A stretch of 64,000 bases of DNA from Euleptes europaea (Eukaryota > Chordata > Lepidosauria > Squamata > Sphaerodactylidae), in contig NC_079320.1 in assembly GCF_029931775.1 (NCBI RefSeq), positions 44,440,021 to 44,504,020 of the forward strand, in the 5' to 3' direction. The notes beneath the pieces were generated by a model. It was not told where the DNA came from. It worked only from the letters and a program-made list of their open reading frames with translations, and did no database searches. A program made the position numbers and the translations under genes. Of the stretch, positions 41,201 through 53,200 are shown piece by piece. The number at the start of each line of letters is the position of its first letter. Positions within the stretch are counted from its first letter, which is position 1.

Positions 41201-44200
41201 TGCCCGGCATGGCAGGAAACACCCTGGGCCCAGCAGCAAAACTCACCTGCGTGGAGCTGGGGCAGGGTAGCCTCAACAACAGGACAGCTTTGGCAGTCTA
41301 TCATAGGGAGGCTCAGGGCATGGAAGTAGTAGGCAAGTCTGGACGAAGGAGCAATGGGCCCAGATGGTTTAAGGCAAGGAGAGCAGCAGCTGGCTAAGGA
41401 GCAGGGAGCAGAGGAGGGTGGAGCTTAGCACGACCAGGTAGGGATCAGGAGTTACAGAAAGGGAGAAAGGGTAGGAGGCTGGCTGGAGGGAGAGAGTATA
41501 GGAGCACAGGCAGAAAGGGGAAGCCAAGCCAGCCAGAAGCAGGGAGGAGAATCCAGAGAAAGAGGAGATATTTCAGGGAGGTTTCTAGACAAATAGACAG
41601 GTGACAGCATTGTGGCTCTTCTCCCTTGTAATGCATTGTAACCCTGAGGTGGGTGAAGCTAACCACGCTTTCAGGTGCTTGGATTGGTCAACTTCCAGTA
41701 AAACAACCTGTGACAGAAACCTGTGAAACTGGGCTGGTGCTTTCAAGACCCCATGGACCTCCAGGTATGATGTTCCCCTGACCCCAAAGAACAGCACACT
41801 TCCCATCAAGCAACTGGTATTAAATCAGTAGATGTGCTGCAAGCTAATCCAGGCACATCAAATGATACATCATAACATCAGGTTATTATGCATCTTCTAA
41901 GACCCTGAAGGAATCTATGCCTGGAAATGGTGTTATATCATGTGTATTTCAGATGATTCAGCTCCACGGACATTACTGCTCTCAGTCCATAGCTCCACAT
42001 ATAGTCTCATGCTTATGTAAAGCTCCCGCCAATCCAATGGCGGAAACAGCTGCTAAGTGTGAAGCTGCGGTCTCCACTGAAACACACAGAAAAGTTGCGT
42101 AAGCACGCTACACAGACACAAAACTGCTGAACTGCGGGGGGGACAATTTATTTTAAGCTCAAATGACTAGGCCAGTATTGAGGGTTTACATGGGCTGGTG
42201 AATACAGAAGTTTGCTGCGTCCTCTCCCCTAGCAGTCCCTTCCAACCCCAGGAAAGTTTATTCCTAGGGTCACAAGACCCACGTGGATGAACAGCCTGCA
42301 GGTCAGGGGACTTCAATGAAGAGAAGGATGATGTAAAACTGTGCTTGCAGAGGGAGTGATTTCTTCTCCCAATAAAAGCCTTCTCCAACCCATGTGGCTA
42401 ATAGTCAACAAAGGTCACAACAACCATGGGAATCAACTTTCCTAGGATGAGAAAAGACTGCTGAGTGGAGGCAAATACTGTAAAGTTCTGTTTTCTTGGC
42501 AGTGATGGATCACTGGATCCAACCCTATATTTTTAAGCTCTTAATTGCTGTATATTCTAGATTTCTCATTTCCAACCAGATGAATATTTTATCAGTTATA
42601 TGCACAAAAACAGACATCCAAATTTTTTTAGAAAAGGAAATTGTAGGGAACAGATGTCTAATTCCCTTTCAAACAAGGAATATGTCAGAATTAAAATATT
42701 CCTAGGCAGATGTGAGCAGAAGAGTGAAACACAATGCACAGCTCTTCCGAGTTTTATACAAGTCCATATGGCTAACAAATTCCAGTGTTCTCAAATGGAA
42801 TGCTCCGACACATGAAGCTCCTTGGAGCATTTTGACTAGAGCCTTTGCTGTTCCCTCTTAAAACAGAAAGTGTGGCTTATGAATTTATAAGGCTGAAAGA
42901 GAAACCATTTGCTAACAACTTTGGGCATGGGGATCTAGCTGTCAAGTGGACGAGGCAAATGTAACATACTTGTCAGAACAGGGCAGGGAGGAAGATAATA
43001 ATGCATCTATTCAGGGAGAATTAATAAAGCTTTTATCCTGATAGAGTTTATTAATCCTGGAAGAACTGCAGAAATAGTAATAGTAAGAAATAATAGTAAG
43101 AAAGTTTAATATGCAAGAAATAGTAAAGCTTTTTTCCTGACGCATTGTATTAATCCAGTAAGGTAGTACAGCAACTGCTCAGCTGTTTCTAAGATTATCA
43201 GATCCTTCCATGGATTCCTGAATGTGGTGATTTCTTATAGCAGAAATGTGCAGCACACTGCAAGAATTAGTAAAGCTCTTATCTTGCTATATCGCATTAA
43301 TTCTATCTTAGCCAGTACTTGTCTTATGTTTCACTAGTTGTTTAGAATCCTGCCTCTATAACTTTTTTTAAAAAGGTATGTCAGAGTAATTAGACACAAA
43401 AGTCCCTTAGACCCCATGTGGTTTCTCATGGAATTCCTCCTCACATTTAGCGCTACTGCATATTTTGGAATCTTTGTTTTCACAGTGACAGTATTAGTAA
43501 ATTAGCGTTCACCTCCAAGGAAACATACGGGGAGGGGTCCGTGGCTCAGTAGTACAGCATCTGCTTGGCATGCAGAAGGTCCCAGGTTCAATCCTTGGCA
43601 TCTCCAGTTAAAAGGACCTAGGCAGGTAGGTGATGCGAAAGACCTCTGCCTGAGACCCTGGAGAGCCGCTGCCGGTCAGAGTAGACAGTACTGACTTTGA
43701 TGGACCAAGAGTCTGATTCAGTATAAGGCAGCTTCATATATTCATATGTACTGACCTGGCTTAAGTGTATCATAGGAGAAAGGAGAAAACCCAAAAGAAA
43801 AACCGCCAGGGTGAGAAACGGCACAACATGCTCCAGAGTGATTTATGAGCACTCTTGAATTAAGTAAAAAATAGGTTCTCACTTAACATGAAATTATCAT
43901 GAAAATGATGCCCATAAACAGCCAGGCAGAGTTGCAAGATTAAGCAGGCTTACAGCACCTCACAAACAAGTTGATATCTTCTTTGTGCACTCAGGCAAGA
44001 TTTATGTACATGGCATGCTCAATAAAATGCATAGGGGAGAAATTAAATTAGGACTGGGATGTGTACACAGACGGAATGTGCTATATTTCACCAGAAGTGG
44101 CCCACTTACAATAACTTTGACAAAGCTGGCAGGAAAGATCCCTGTGCGATTTTTGCATTTTCCTCTGTACCACTCATCATCTATTTTCTTCAGAAGATAA

Positions 44201-47200
44201 ACAGTTTCTCCAGAATTTAGGCCCAAATCCTCAGGATGTTCTGTCGAGGGGGAAAAATGTTTTCTATTTATTATTGTCAATGGCTAGTGAAGCAGGTGCT
44301 GCTAAGTAAAATCTCTTTAACCAATCTCATTTAACATGCAAAACAAACACAAGCTTGTCCAAAACCTCCCACAAAGGTTCTTGAGAGGTTTGGGAAGACA
44401 CCATATTGAACTTTGGAGAAGGGCCTGTAATAAGTGAAAAGCAGTTCCCTTTATACAGTCACTGGAGTCTTCTCAGTCCTTCCAACAGCAACAGGGATGT
44501 GTTTTTGTGTGCCTTTTTCTAGGGATACATAACTGGCTGGTTAACATAGAGGCCTTGGGGGTATCTAGCATGCTACAAGTACTTTAAAGCAGTGTGTACT
44601 TTCTAACAGTCATCTTGTCTGACAGGTACAATGCATTATTCTGTTTTTAAGGTGGTGAAAACATCCATCAGAAGCCTATTCAAACTGCAATCTCCCCAGG
44701 CTGAGCAGTGGTGGATATGTATATTAACAATTTCTATAGAAATCTCATAGAGGGGCTCTCTAATACCATGCATTCCTTTATTTCCTCAGCGCCTTCATTT
44801 CTTGTTTTCTGTCTCTAGTTTCCTTCAGCGCCTTCATTTCTGGGTTTCTGTCTCTAGTTACAGAGTACCTCTTTATTCTGCCCTTCCTCCAAAGCCAGCA
44901 TGGTGTAGTGGTTAAGAGCAGTGGACTCTAATCTGGAGAACCAGGTTGGTTTCCCCACTCCTCCACATGAAGCCAGCTCTCTGAACTTTCTCTCTGAACT
45001 TTCTCAGCCCCACCTACCTCACAAGGTTGTTGTGGGGAGAGGAAGGGAAGGAGATTGTAAGCCGGTTTGATTCTCCTTAAAAAGGTAGAGAAAGCCAACA
45101 TATAAAAAACAACTCTTCTTCTTATTCCAAAGAGCTTCTGGCAATGTTCCTCGTTCTTCCTTCCTCTTTTTATCCTCACAATAATCCTGTGAGGTAGGCT
45201 ATGCTGAGACACAGGTGATGCACCCAAGGTCACCCAGGGAGCTTAATGGTGGAGTGGGGTTTGAACACAGGTCTTTCAGATCATAGTATGGCATTCTTAA
45301 CTACAACCCACTGGTTTCTATCATATGTTCGTGTGTGTGTGTGTGTGTGTTAAGTGCCATCAAATCGCTTACGACTCATGGCGACCCTATGAATGAAAAT
45401 CCTCCAAAATTTCCTATCTTTGACATATATGTTCATATATGTATGGTAAATATATACTGGATGCTGAACTTCCAAAGTTCCTTGGATCAAAGGTGGGCTG
45501 AGAAAGCGTGAACAAACCATGAGGAAGACACGAAAAGACAACAAATAGATAATGACATCTTTAGGAAATTGAAGAGAAAAACCGCAGCATACTGACATCC
45601 AAATAGTGGGTGAAACCTCTATGTGAAAAGGCACATTCTTTTTAAGCCTCTGCACTGAACTCAGGAGCCCCATGATGCAGAGTGGTAAGCTGCAGTACTG
45701 CAGTCCAAGCTCTGCTCACGACCTGAGTTCGATCCTGATGGAAGTTGGTTTCAGGTAGCCGGCTCAAGGTTGACTCAGCCTTCCATCCCTCCGAGGTCGG
45801 TAAAATGAGTACCCAGCTTGCTGGGGGTAAAAGGAAGATGACTGGGGAAGGCACTGGCTCCCCCTCCCCTACAAAGTCTGTCTAGTAAACGTTGGGATGT
45901 GACGTCACCCCATGGGTCAGGAATGACCCGGTGCTTGCACAGGGGACCTTTACCTTTTTACTGTACTCATGCAGAAACAGCCTTAATCATGCTTACCTTG
46001 CTTGCACAGAGTATGATAAAAAATTAAGTGAGAAGAGACTACTCTCATCAAGAATGCTGCCATGTCTAACAAGTTGCAGCCTAGCAAAGAAATCGTAAGC
46101 AATTACACCCTACTAAATCCATTGTCTTAGAAGACCTATTACACCTGGTATGCAATTTAATCAGAAAGATATAGATTGGCAAGTGATTCAGATTCCAACA
46201 GTTTGTTCCCCAGAGGAAGAAGAACTCAGAACTTTATTTACATGGTTATTGTTTATCCACACTCACCTGCTAGAAAATCATGCCGCACTATCGCATGAGG
46301 AGCACTTGTGTCAGAGACATTCTGCGTCTTGTTTGACTCCTTAAAAACAACAGATTTGCAAATTATGATGCCTGATGTTCTCATATTTTGCTGGGAAGGC
46401 TACTTTTCTGTTTAGAACAGCCACTACAGATTTAAATACATCTTTCACTGATTTATGATTCTAAATGCAAATTTCAAAGAAATGCAGGCCTGATTCTTTT
46501 CTCTGCTAATCCTGATTTAATACTGCCTTATCGCATCAAAAATCAATGGTCTTAAACCAGCATAGTACATACATCAGCAGGGAAAAAAATCAAGTCTCTG
46601 GAAACTGCACACAGCTACTTTGTTACGGTAAATGAGATAAGTGTCTGTCTAAGCTTTTGAACATTTGGGACGTTTTCTAATTCTTAGATCCTATAATACT
46701 ATCAGCAGTTCTGATTCCTAGTGGAGACTCAGCACAAGATATATACTTTTAACGGTTAACATTACAGGTAAGTCCTGTTAGTACGTTTCTGAGTCAGCAA
46801 TCATCAAATTGCTCCCAATTTATGAAATGCTTAACAGTTCCATACTTATGTCAGCAAAAAAAACCTTTGTCTTGCAACATATTCAGTGCAATCTCAAATT
46901 ATGTTTTGTCCTGGTGAAAGTGATTTTGAAAGGAGGCATTGACTGTCCTATAAAATTTAATATTAAGGTATGTGTGTTCAATTTTTGATATGCAATCCTT
47001 GATATATACATTAATACATACCCTCTGTCTGCTTCTTGAACTCTTATCCATGGGTGTTACTATCTGCACCTGGGACAACCGTACTTTGCCAGTTTCTTCT
47101 CCCTTTTGGCATTCGATGTAATTGCTGTCAATATGGTCCGTAAGCACAAGGGCATCACCACGCTTTAAAATACAAAATCATGATATGGCAGATGATTCGA

Positions 47201-50200
47201 CATCCATGTGTATATCTATAAGCACCCACAAAAACCAGATCTGCTTTACCTTGCAGGAAAGGCTTCCAGTAGTTTGGAACCAGTATTACAACCCTGTAAT
47301 GGCTCAGGCTAGCCTGATCTCGTCAGATCTCAGGAGCTGAGCAGGGTCAGCCCTGGTTAGTATTTGGATGGGAGACCACCAAGGAATACCAGGGTTGCGG
47401 TGCAGAGGAAGGCACTGGCAAACCACCTCTGTTAGTCTCTTGCCATGAAAACCCCAAAAGGGGTCGCCATAAGTCGGCTGAGACTTGAAGGCACTTTACA
47501 CACAAACATTACAACTAAAGTCAATCTTACCAGATGTTTGAGTAATTGGTAATATATTATACAACCTATATACATGCCTGGTTTGATTTAAACTGTTTGT
47601 ATATGTATATATTTCTGTAAATGTGTGCAGGCTTTATATGGGTTTCAACTGACCACTGATGAAGGCCAAACAGGCCGAAACGCGTCTGGCATGTGGTTAT
47701 AGATATCAGCCTTAGGGAATGCCATTGTGCTATTTTAATGTTTTAAAATAATTTTAATCTTGACATAGCGCTTCTAATAAATTATATTTTTCATTCTACC
47801 CAACCTTGGGTACCCAGCTCCTATATCTATAAGCACCCACAAAAACCAGAACTGCTTTACCTTGCAGGAAAAGCTTCCAGTAGTTTGGGAAGAAATATCT
47901 TCCTTGGCAATTCCATGGGGCACAGGAAGCTTAAGAAAAATTATTCATAGTTTAGTCAAACAAATGATTTCTATCAAATGTCATCAAAATCTACTAAATA
48001 ACTAAATGAGAACATCAGAAATAAATATTTACACATTAAAATTTACCTCTTACGGAGTCAATCTACCTACCCAGTACGGTGTACTGCAAAGGTTTTCAAC
48101 ATCACACCTCATGAAACACATTTTTATTCTACAGTTCACAGTATACTGTTGTTGTTCCTCACCATGTATTTATTGTAGAGAGGATGACCTGGTTTAGGCC
48201 GAGGGGGTAATACTGGATCTTGATTTTTACTGATCTGACTCTTTGCCCTTTTAACTCCTAATCCAAACATGCTGTGTTTTTTGTGGAGGGTTGTGTCGGA
48301 TGACGAGCGACAAAAATTGTCCGTTTGTGATGACGTTTTAGTGGACTTTGGTGGTGGCGGCCTTCCTGGGGCACCCTTAGGTGCAGGAGGTCGAGCTGGT
48401 ATGATTTTCCCCTCAACAGGCCTAGAAGTTAATCAAGCAATAAAATAATTAGAGTCATGTAAGAAAAGCATATTTAATTCAGTTACGTAGATAAATAATG
48501 TAGAATTTGGTTACTGGAAGCTTCTAAAAAACCCAAGAGCGTCAGATACTTAGGGAACTGGGAAATCAATATGGTCTTACTCAGTAGCATTTCTTGAATA
48601 GAGAATTCCATTTCTGCTGACCATTTTCAATTACAATCTGCTACTGCAGAAAGACTTCACTTAAACAAGCCATCATTAAACCACTTTGAAGTTATCGATG
48701 GTGAAGGATGTAAAGTGGCTAAGCTGGCTGAGGTGAACGGCTTGCTGAGCCAGCAGGAAAGAGCATTAGGAGATTATAAACAGGGTTTAGAAAAAAAATA
48801 TTTACACAACATTAACAATTGTACTTCCACTTATTTTAGTACAGAAGCACTAACAACAAATAGGTGCTTTCCCCAAAACATTTCATAGAATTAGAATCAC
48901 AGAATTAAAAAGTTGGAAGAGGCCTACAGACTATCCAGTCCAACCCCCCTGAACAATGCAGGATAATCTAAAGCATCCCTAACAAATAACAATCCAGCCT
49001 CTTCTTAATTTCTTTTCTTCGGGTTACTAAAACAGTCAGTAAAATTCTACTGATGTGTTTTAGTGGGGCAACAGTTAAAACAGCAGTAAGTCACAGCAAG
49101 TGGTTATTGGCAGGGTTATTGTACATGCCTGCATAGTGCTCAGTTATTCAATCAGTAGACCAAACAGGTGATTCAGGTGCCTCTGCAAAAACACCTTTGG
49201 AGACCAGTATTCATACCAAAAAGCATCCTGCTTTTGCATTGTATTATGTTTGAAAGTGCAGACGGCTTTTCCTCAGTATTTTATGCACTTTGAACACTCA
49301 AAGTACTATCTAAATGCTAAGTGTTATTGTTGTTTAACGGGGTAATCGAAATTGGAAGAAAAACGTATAGTCAGCCTCACAATTAGACAATGTGAAGCAG
49401 TCAACTTCTAGCACTATTAAAAGGCATCAAATTATTTAATTTAATTATTATATGTAAACCCTGAGGCAGGGTTTGGGTTTTTTTTTTTTGCCTCAAGCAA
49501 CAAAAAGTCTTGGGCCAACTCTAATTATACAGATGTGGTCATTTTTTAGCAGCTCAGAACATGGTAAGTCTTGAAACTGCCCCTCTCTTTCCAAAGTGCT
49601 CTCTGTATAAGCTGGGCGTTAAACATCCTAACAAAGGGTTACTTCACCAAAGATTAATGTTGTGGGCAAGAAGGAAGGTAGGGCATATTACATTTCTTTT
49701 AACAGCTCCGTGTACTTGTGTTGCATATATCCTTGTAAGACCACGAAAAGAATAGTGCACAGCTCTACTCCCCCATGCATCCCTGGCTTGTCCTATCCTA
49801 ATCCAGCTCCCTCTCCAGGTGTAGTAGTAGCCTGTGTAATAATAACCTTTGTCCCTAGTCTCCTGTCCATTTCATAGAGAGATTAATTTGACTCAGAGTC
49901 CCAGCTCATATACTGAATTGGAAAGTTCATAATTTCCCACACCATCTGTTACAGAATGATAACACAATTTACACTACAAACTGATCTCACTGTTAGCATA
50001 CCAGTTCCTAGTTGCCTCACTCAACTGGTTTGCGCAGAGATCTTGCACCGTCTTTTATTATAATCAGAACCTCCTTAATATATTTGCACTTAATTTGTTC
50101 CATTATATTCATTCTATTACACGCCGTGCTAAAATCTATTTTACACTAAATACTGTAAAGTTTTTTTCTATACCTAATAACCATCCCTCACACATTACCC

Positions 50201-53200
50201 CTCCCATATTAAACATCAAAATTACATACAACGCTCTGGAAAAGCAATTTTCCATCCTGGCAAATTACCAATTAAATATCTGCTTTTATACAAAAATAAA
50301 AAATAAAAGCCACGCCTATGTAAACAGGAATGATGAATCATCTCCTTTGAGATGAGCTGAATCTTGCGGCAACAATGCTCTAGAGCTTACTCCTATTGTC
50401 ATCACTTCTTAACCACTGAAAATTTAAAAAGGGGTTTGTATTTCTAATATGCTAGACTGGACTGATCCAGTTCCACAGTCAGAGTAAGCTGTCTAAGAGG
50501 ATCAGCACCATAGTTCCAATTTACTGTAAAACTACTGTTTATAAGGTTTAACACTGTTCTATACAACTTTGTAAAAGGTTCCCTATGGTACAGCTCCCAT
50601 GTTACACTAGCGCTACTGTGACTATTTGAAAATGGAATCATATGAACACTGTTTTGCATGGAAAGCTCTTTGGATGAATCAACGCCCTGAAAAAGGAGGG
50701 CTGTGCTGTGAAGCTAAAGCCACCAGGGTAGGAGTCCCCAGTGTGTCGCCTCTGAGAAACATGACAACTGCTGACATCTTTCATGCTTCTCGCCAAGTGT
50801 TTTTTTGCAAGTGAGCAGGGCTAGGTGGGGCTTTGCCCAGCAGGGCTTCTGATTGGCTGTGCAGTTTTTTGTTTTGTTTTAAATTGCTTTAGCAACAGTG
50901 CCACCACAGCACAAAGATCTTTACTGAGTGACTGAAGATAAGTGGTATGTAAACAAGAAATTATTTTAAAACCATACGGTCATTTAAAAAGGCATCCTGT
51001 TGAGCAGAACTTCTGCCTGAAATGTTGAAGAGTTACCATTAGAATTATGTGTGACCTCACTCCCTGACATTTTGTGGTTGTCTCCTCCTCCTGCAGCATC
51101 TGTTTTGTGGTTGCACCCAACCATCTTGGGTCAGGATTCTAAAGGTGCCCAACATCAAAAAGGTTGGGGACCCCTGTATCAGAGTAACACTGGAAGCAGC
51201 TTCATACATGCCATTTCTCATTATACTTTATTGCTGAATTTACTATTCTTCTATGATTTACACCTTGATAGTTGTTTATTTCGTGTTAAGTAAGTGCCAG
51301 AAGGTCACTGTTTTCTGTGTTTTGCTTGAAAGAGACAATGTATAACTTCCTTGTCATCCTAAGCAGATATAGTTGGAGACAGTGTCCTCAAAGACATCGT
51401 CTCACACTCTCTTACACAATTCAAGGAAATATGGGGGGCAGGGGTACAAAGCACAACAGAACAGCAATTTGTACCCTATTAAAGTAGTGATGCCAACAGT
51501 ACAGAAGTATTTTATCATTAGCATTAATGTGAGGTGCACTACTGCTTTATGAAGAGATAGGTGTAAACACGCACATGTTTGATCAGGGATTGTGATAACT
51601 GAGACCTGCAAAGAATGTCTTTATTTAATTAAAATATTTAGCCCATTTCTCCATATCAGCTCAAGGCAGTTATAAATTCTATGGTGGTGGTAGAATTAAT
51701 ACCTTTTTAAAAGTTCCCCCAGCTCTTAACAGTTCAGCAGTGATATTTTTGGTCATAATATTTTACTCACCTTGGGGGCATTGTGGGTTCATTCTTAGAT
51801 GACTGCGTCAAACTAGAACACTCAGATTCCTATGAATGCATAAAATGTTGTATTATCACTTGAAAAACACAATAAAAATTCATAATGATTAATCAAAGGA
51901 AAATTTAAGTCAAGAAGGTATAGACATTTTGGTTCTCAGGGTAGCTACAGTTATTTTACTCCCATTAGAGAATCCATACTATTGTACATAGTACTTAATA
52001 CTTGCAAAGGACTTTAAGGAATTGGCCACAGTTATTCATGCACTCACCTCAGTTAGTAATTATACATTTCTATAATGCTCTTTGTGGTACTAACTTTGGA
52101 AGTTTCAATTAGTACAAAACATGGCAATGAAATTATAGCCAGTGTTGGCTTACTTGCAATATATCTCACCAGTTCTTAAAGTACTATACTGGCTGCCAAT
52201 TCTTGGTGCCCGTTATCACCTTTAAAGCTCTAAATGGTTTGGAACTAAAATATCTAAAGGACTGTCTGTCCCCACCGAATGAAGGTGGGTGGTCCCAAGG
52301 GAAAGGGCCTCTGTTGTGGCCCCTGAATTTAAGGAATATCCTTTCTCAAATGTATGCGTTGTGTGGCACTTGATGTTTTTTCAGTGCCAGATAAAGGCAT
52401 TATTCTTTTCTTTCTTTTTTTTGTCCCGGTCTTTTGTGATTATAGTATAAATATTTAAATTTTCTCATTTGCCCTCACAAAAAACACAGGAGGCAGGTTA
52501 CTGTTATTTTAACAGAGAGGGAACCAAGACAATTAATTGCCAAAGGACAGTGGCTGGTTGCATAGGTGGGCCTTGAACCTTCTAGATTCACGACAAAAAT
52601 TTGGCGTAGGCTCTAAGGAGGTTTACAAATATATTATTACATATGTTATTCTTTCAGAGAAGTACAAACTGCCGTACTTTGGACAGATCTGCCATCATCC
52701 ATCTTTCTGGGTCTGCATGGGGGGGAAATAACTAACTGCCCAGGTGTTTTTCTAAATATAAATATTAAATGAAAGGTCATGTTCCCACAACAACTACCTG
52801 AATACTTGGTAAAGACCCATTTTCAGTGGCCAGGTTCCAAACTCTGCACGTCTGAGGTGCAATCTACCAGTACGGCTGCACAATTTTCACTCATTTCCAC
52901 AGTCCAAGGAAACAAATGGGACCTGTATAGCAGCAGTGCTTGGCACACTGCTCTCAGAATCTTTTTAAAAGCCACTAAAGAACACCGACTACAACATTCT
53001 ACATTATTTCATGTAAATTCTTTGGTAGTTATATTAGCACCACTGTTCTAGTCACCATTTTAATTAATGTCTATGACATTAGCATTCTAAAAATTAATTA
53101 ATTTATTTCACTGTATTTTCATTATTTCCTTCAAAAAATCTTTCCGAAAGAATACTTTTACTGGCAAGAAGAAATACTGTTTTGCTCCTGGGTTACTAGC

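Noticed and set aside
47250-47278. Copy of the SH3D19 SH3-1 exon as an alternative exon
   Set aside because: Only the 3' part of the exon and its donor are present; no acceptor precedes it. It is kept as a repeat with a possible decoy donor.
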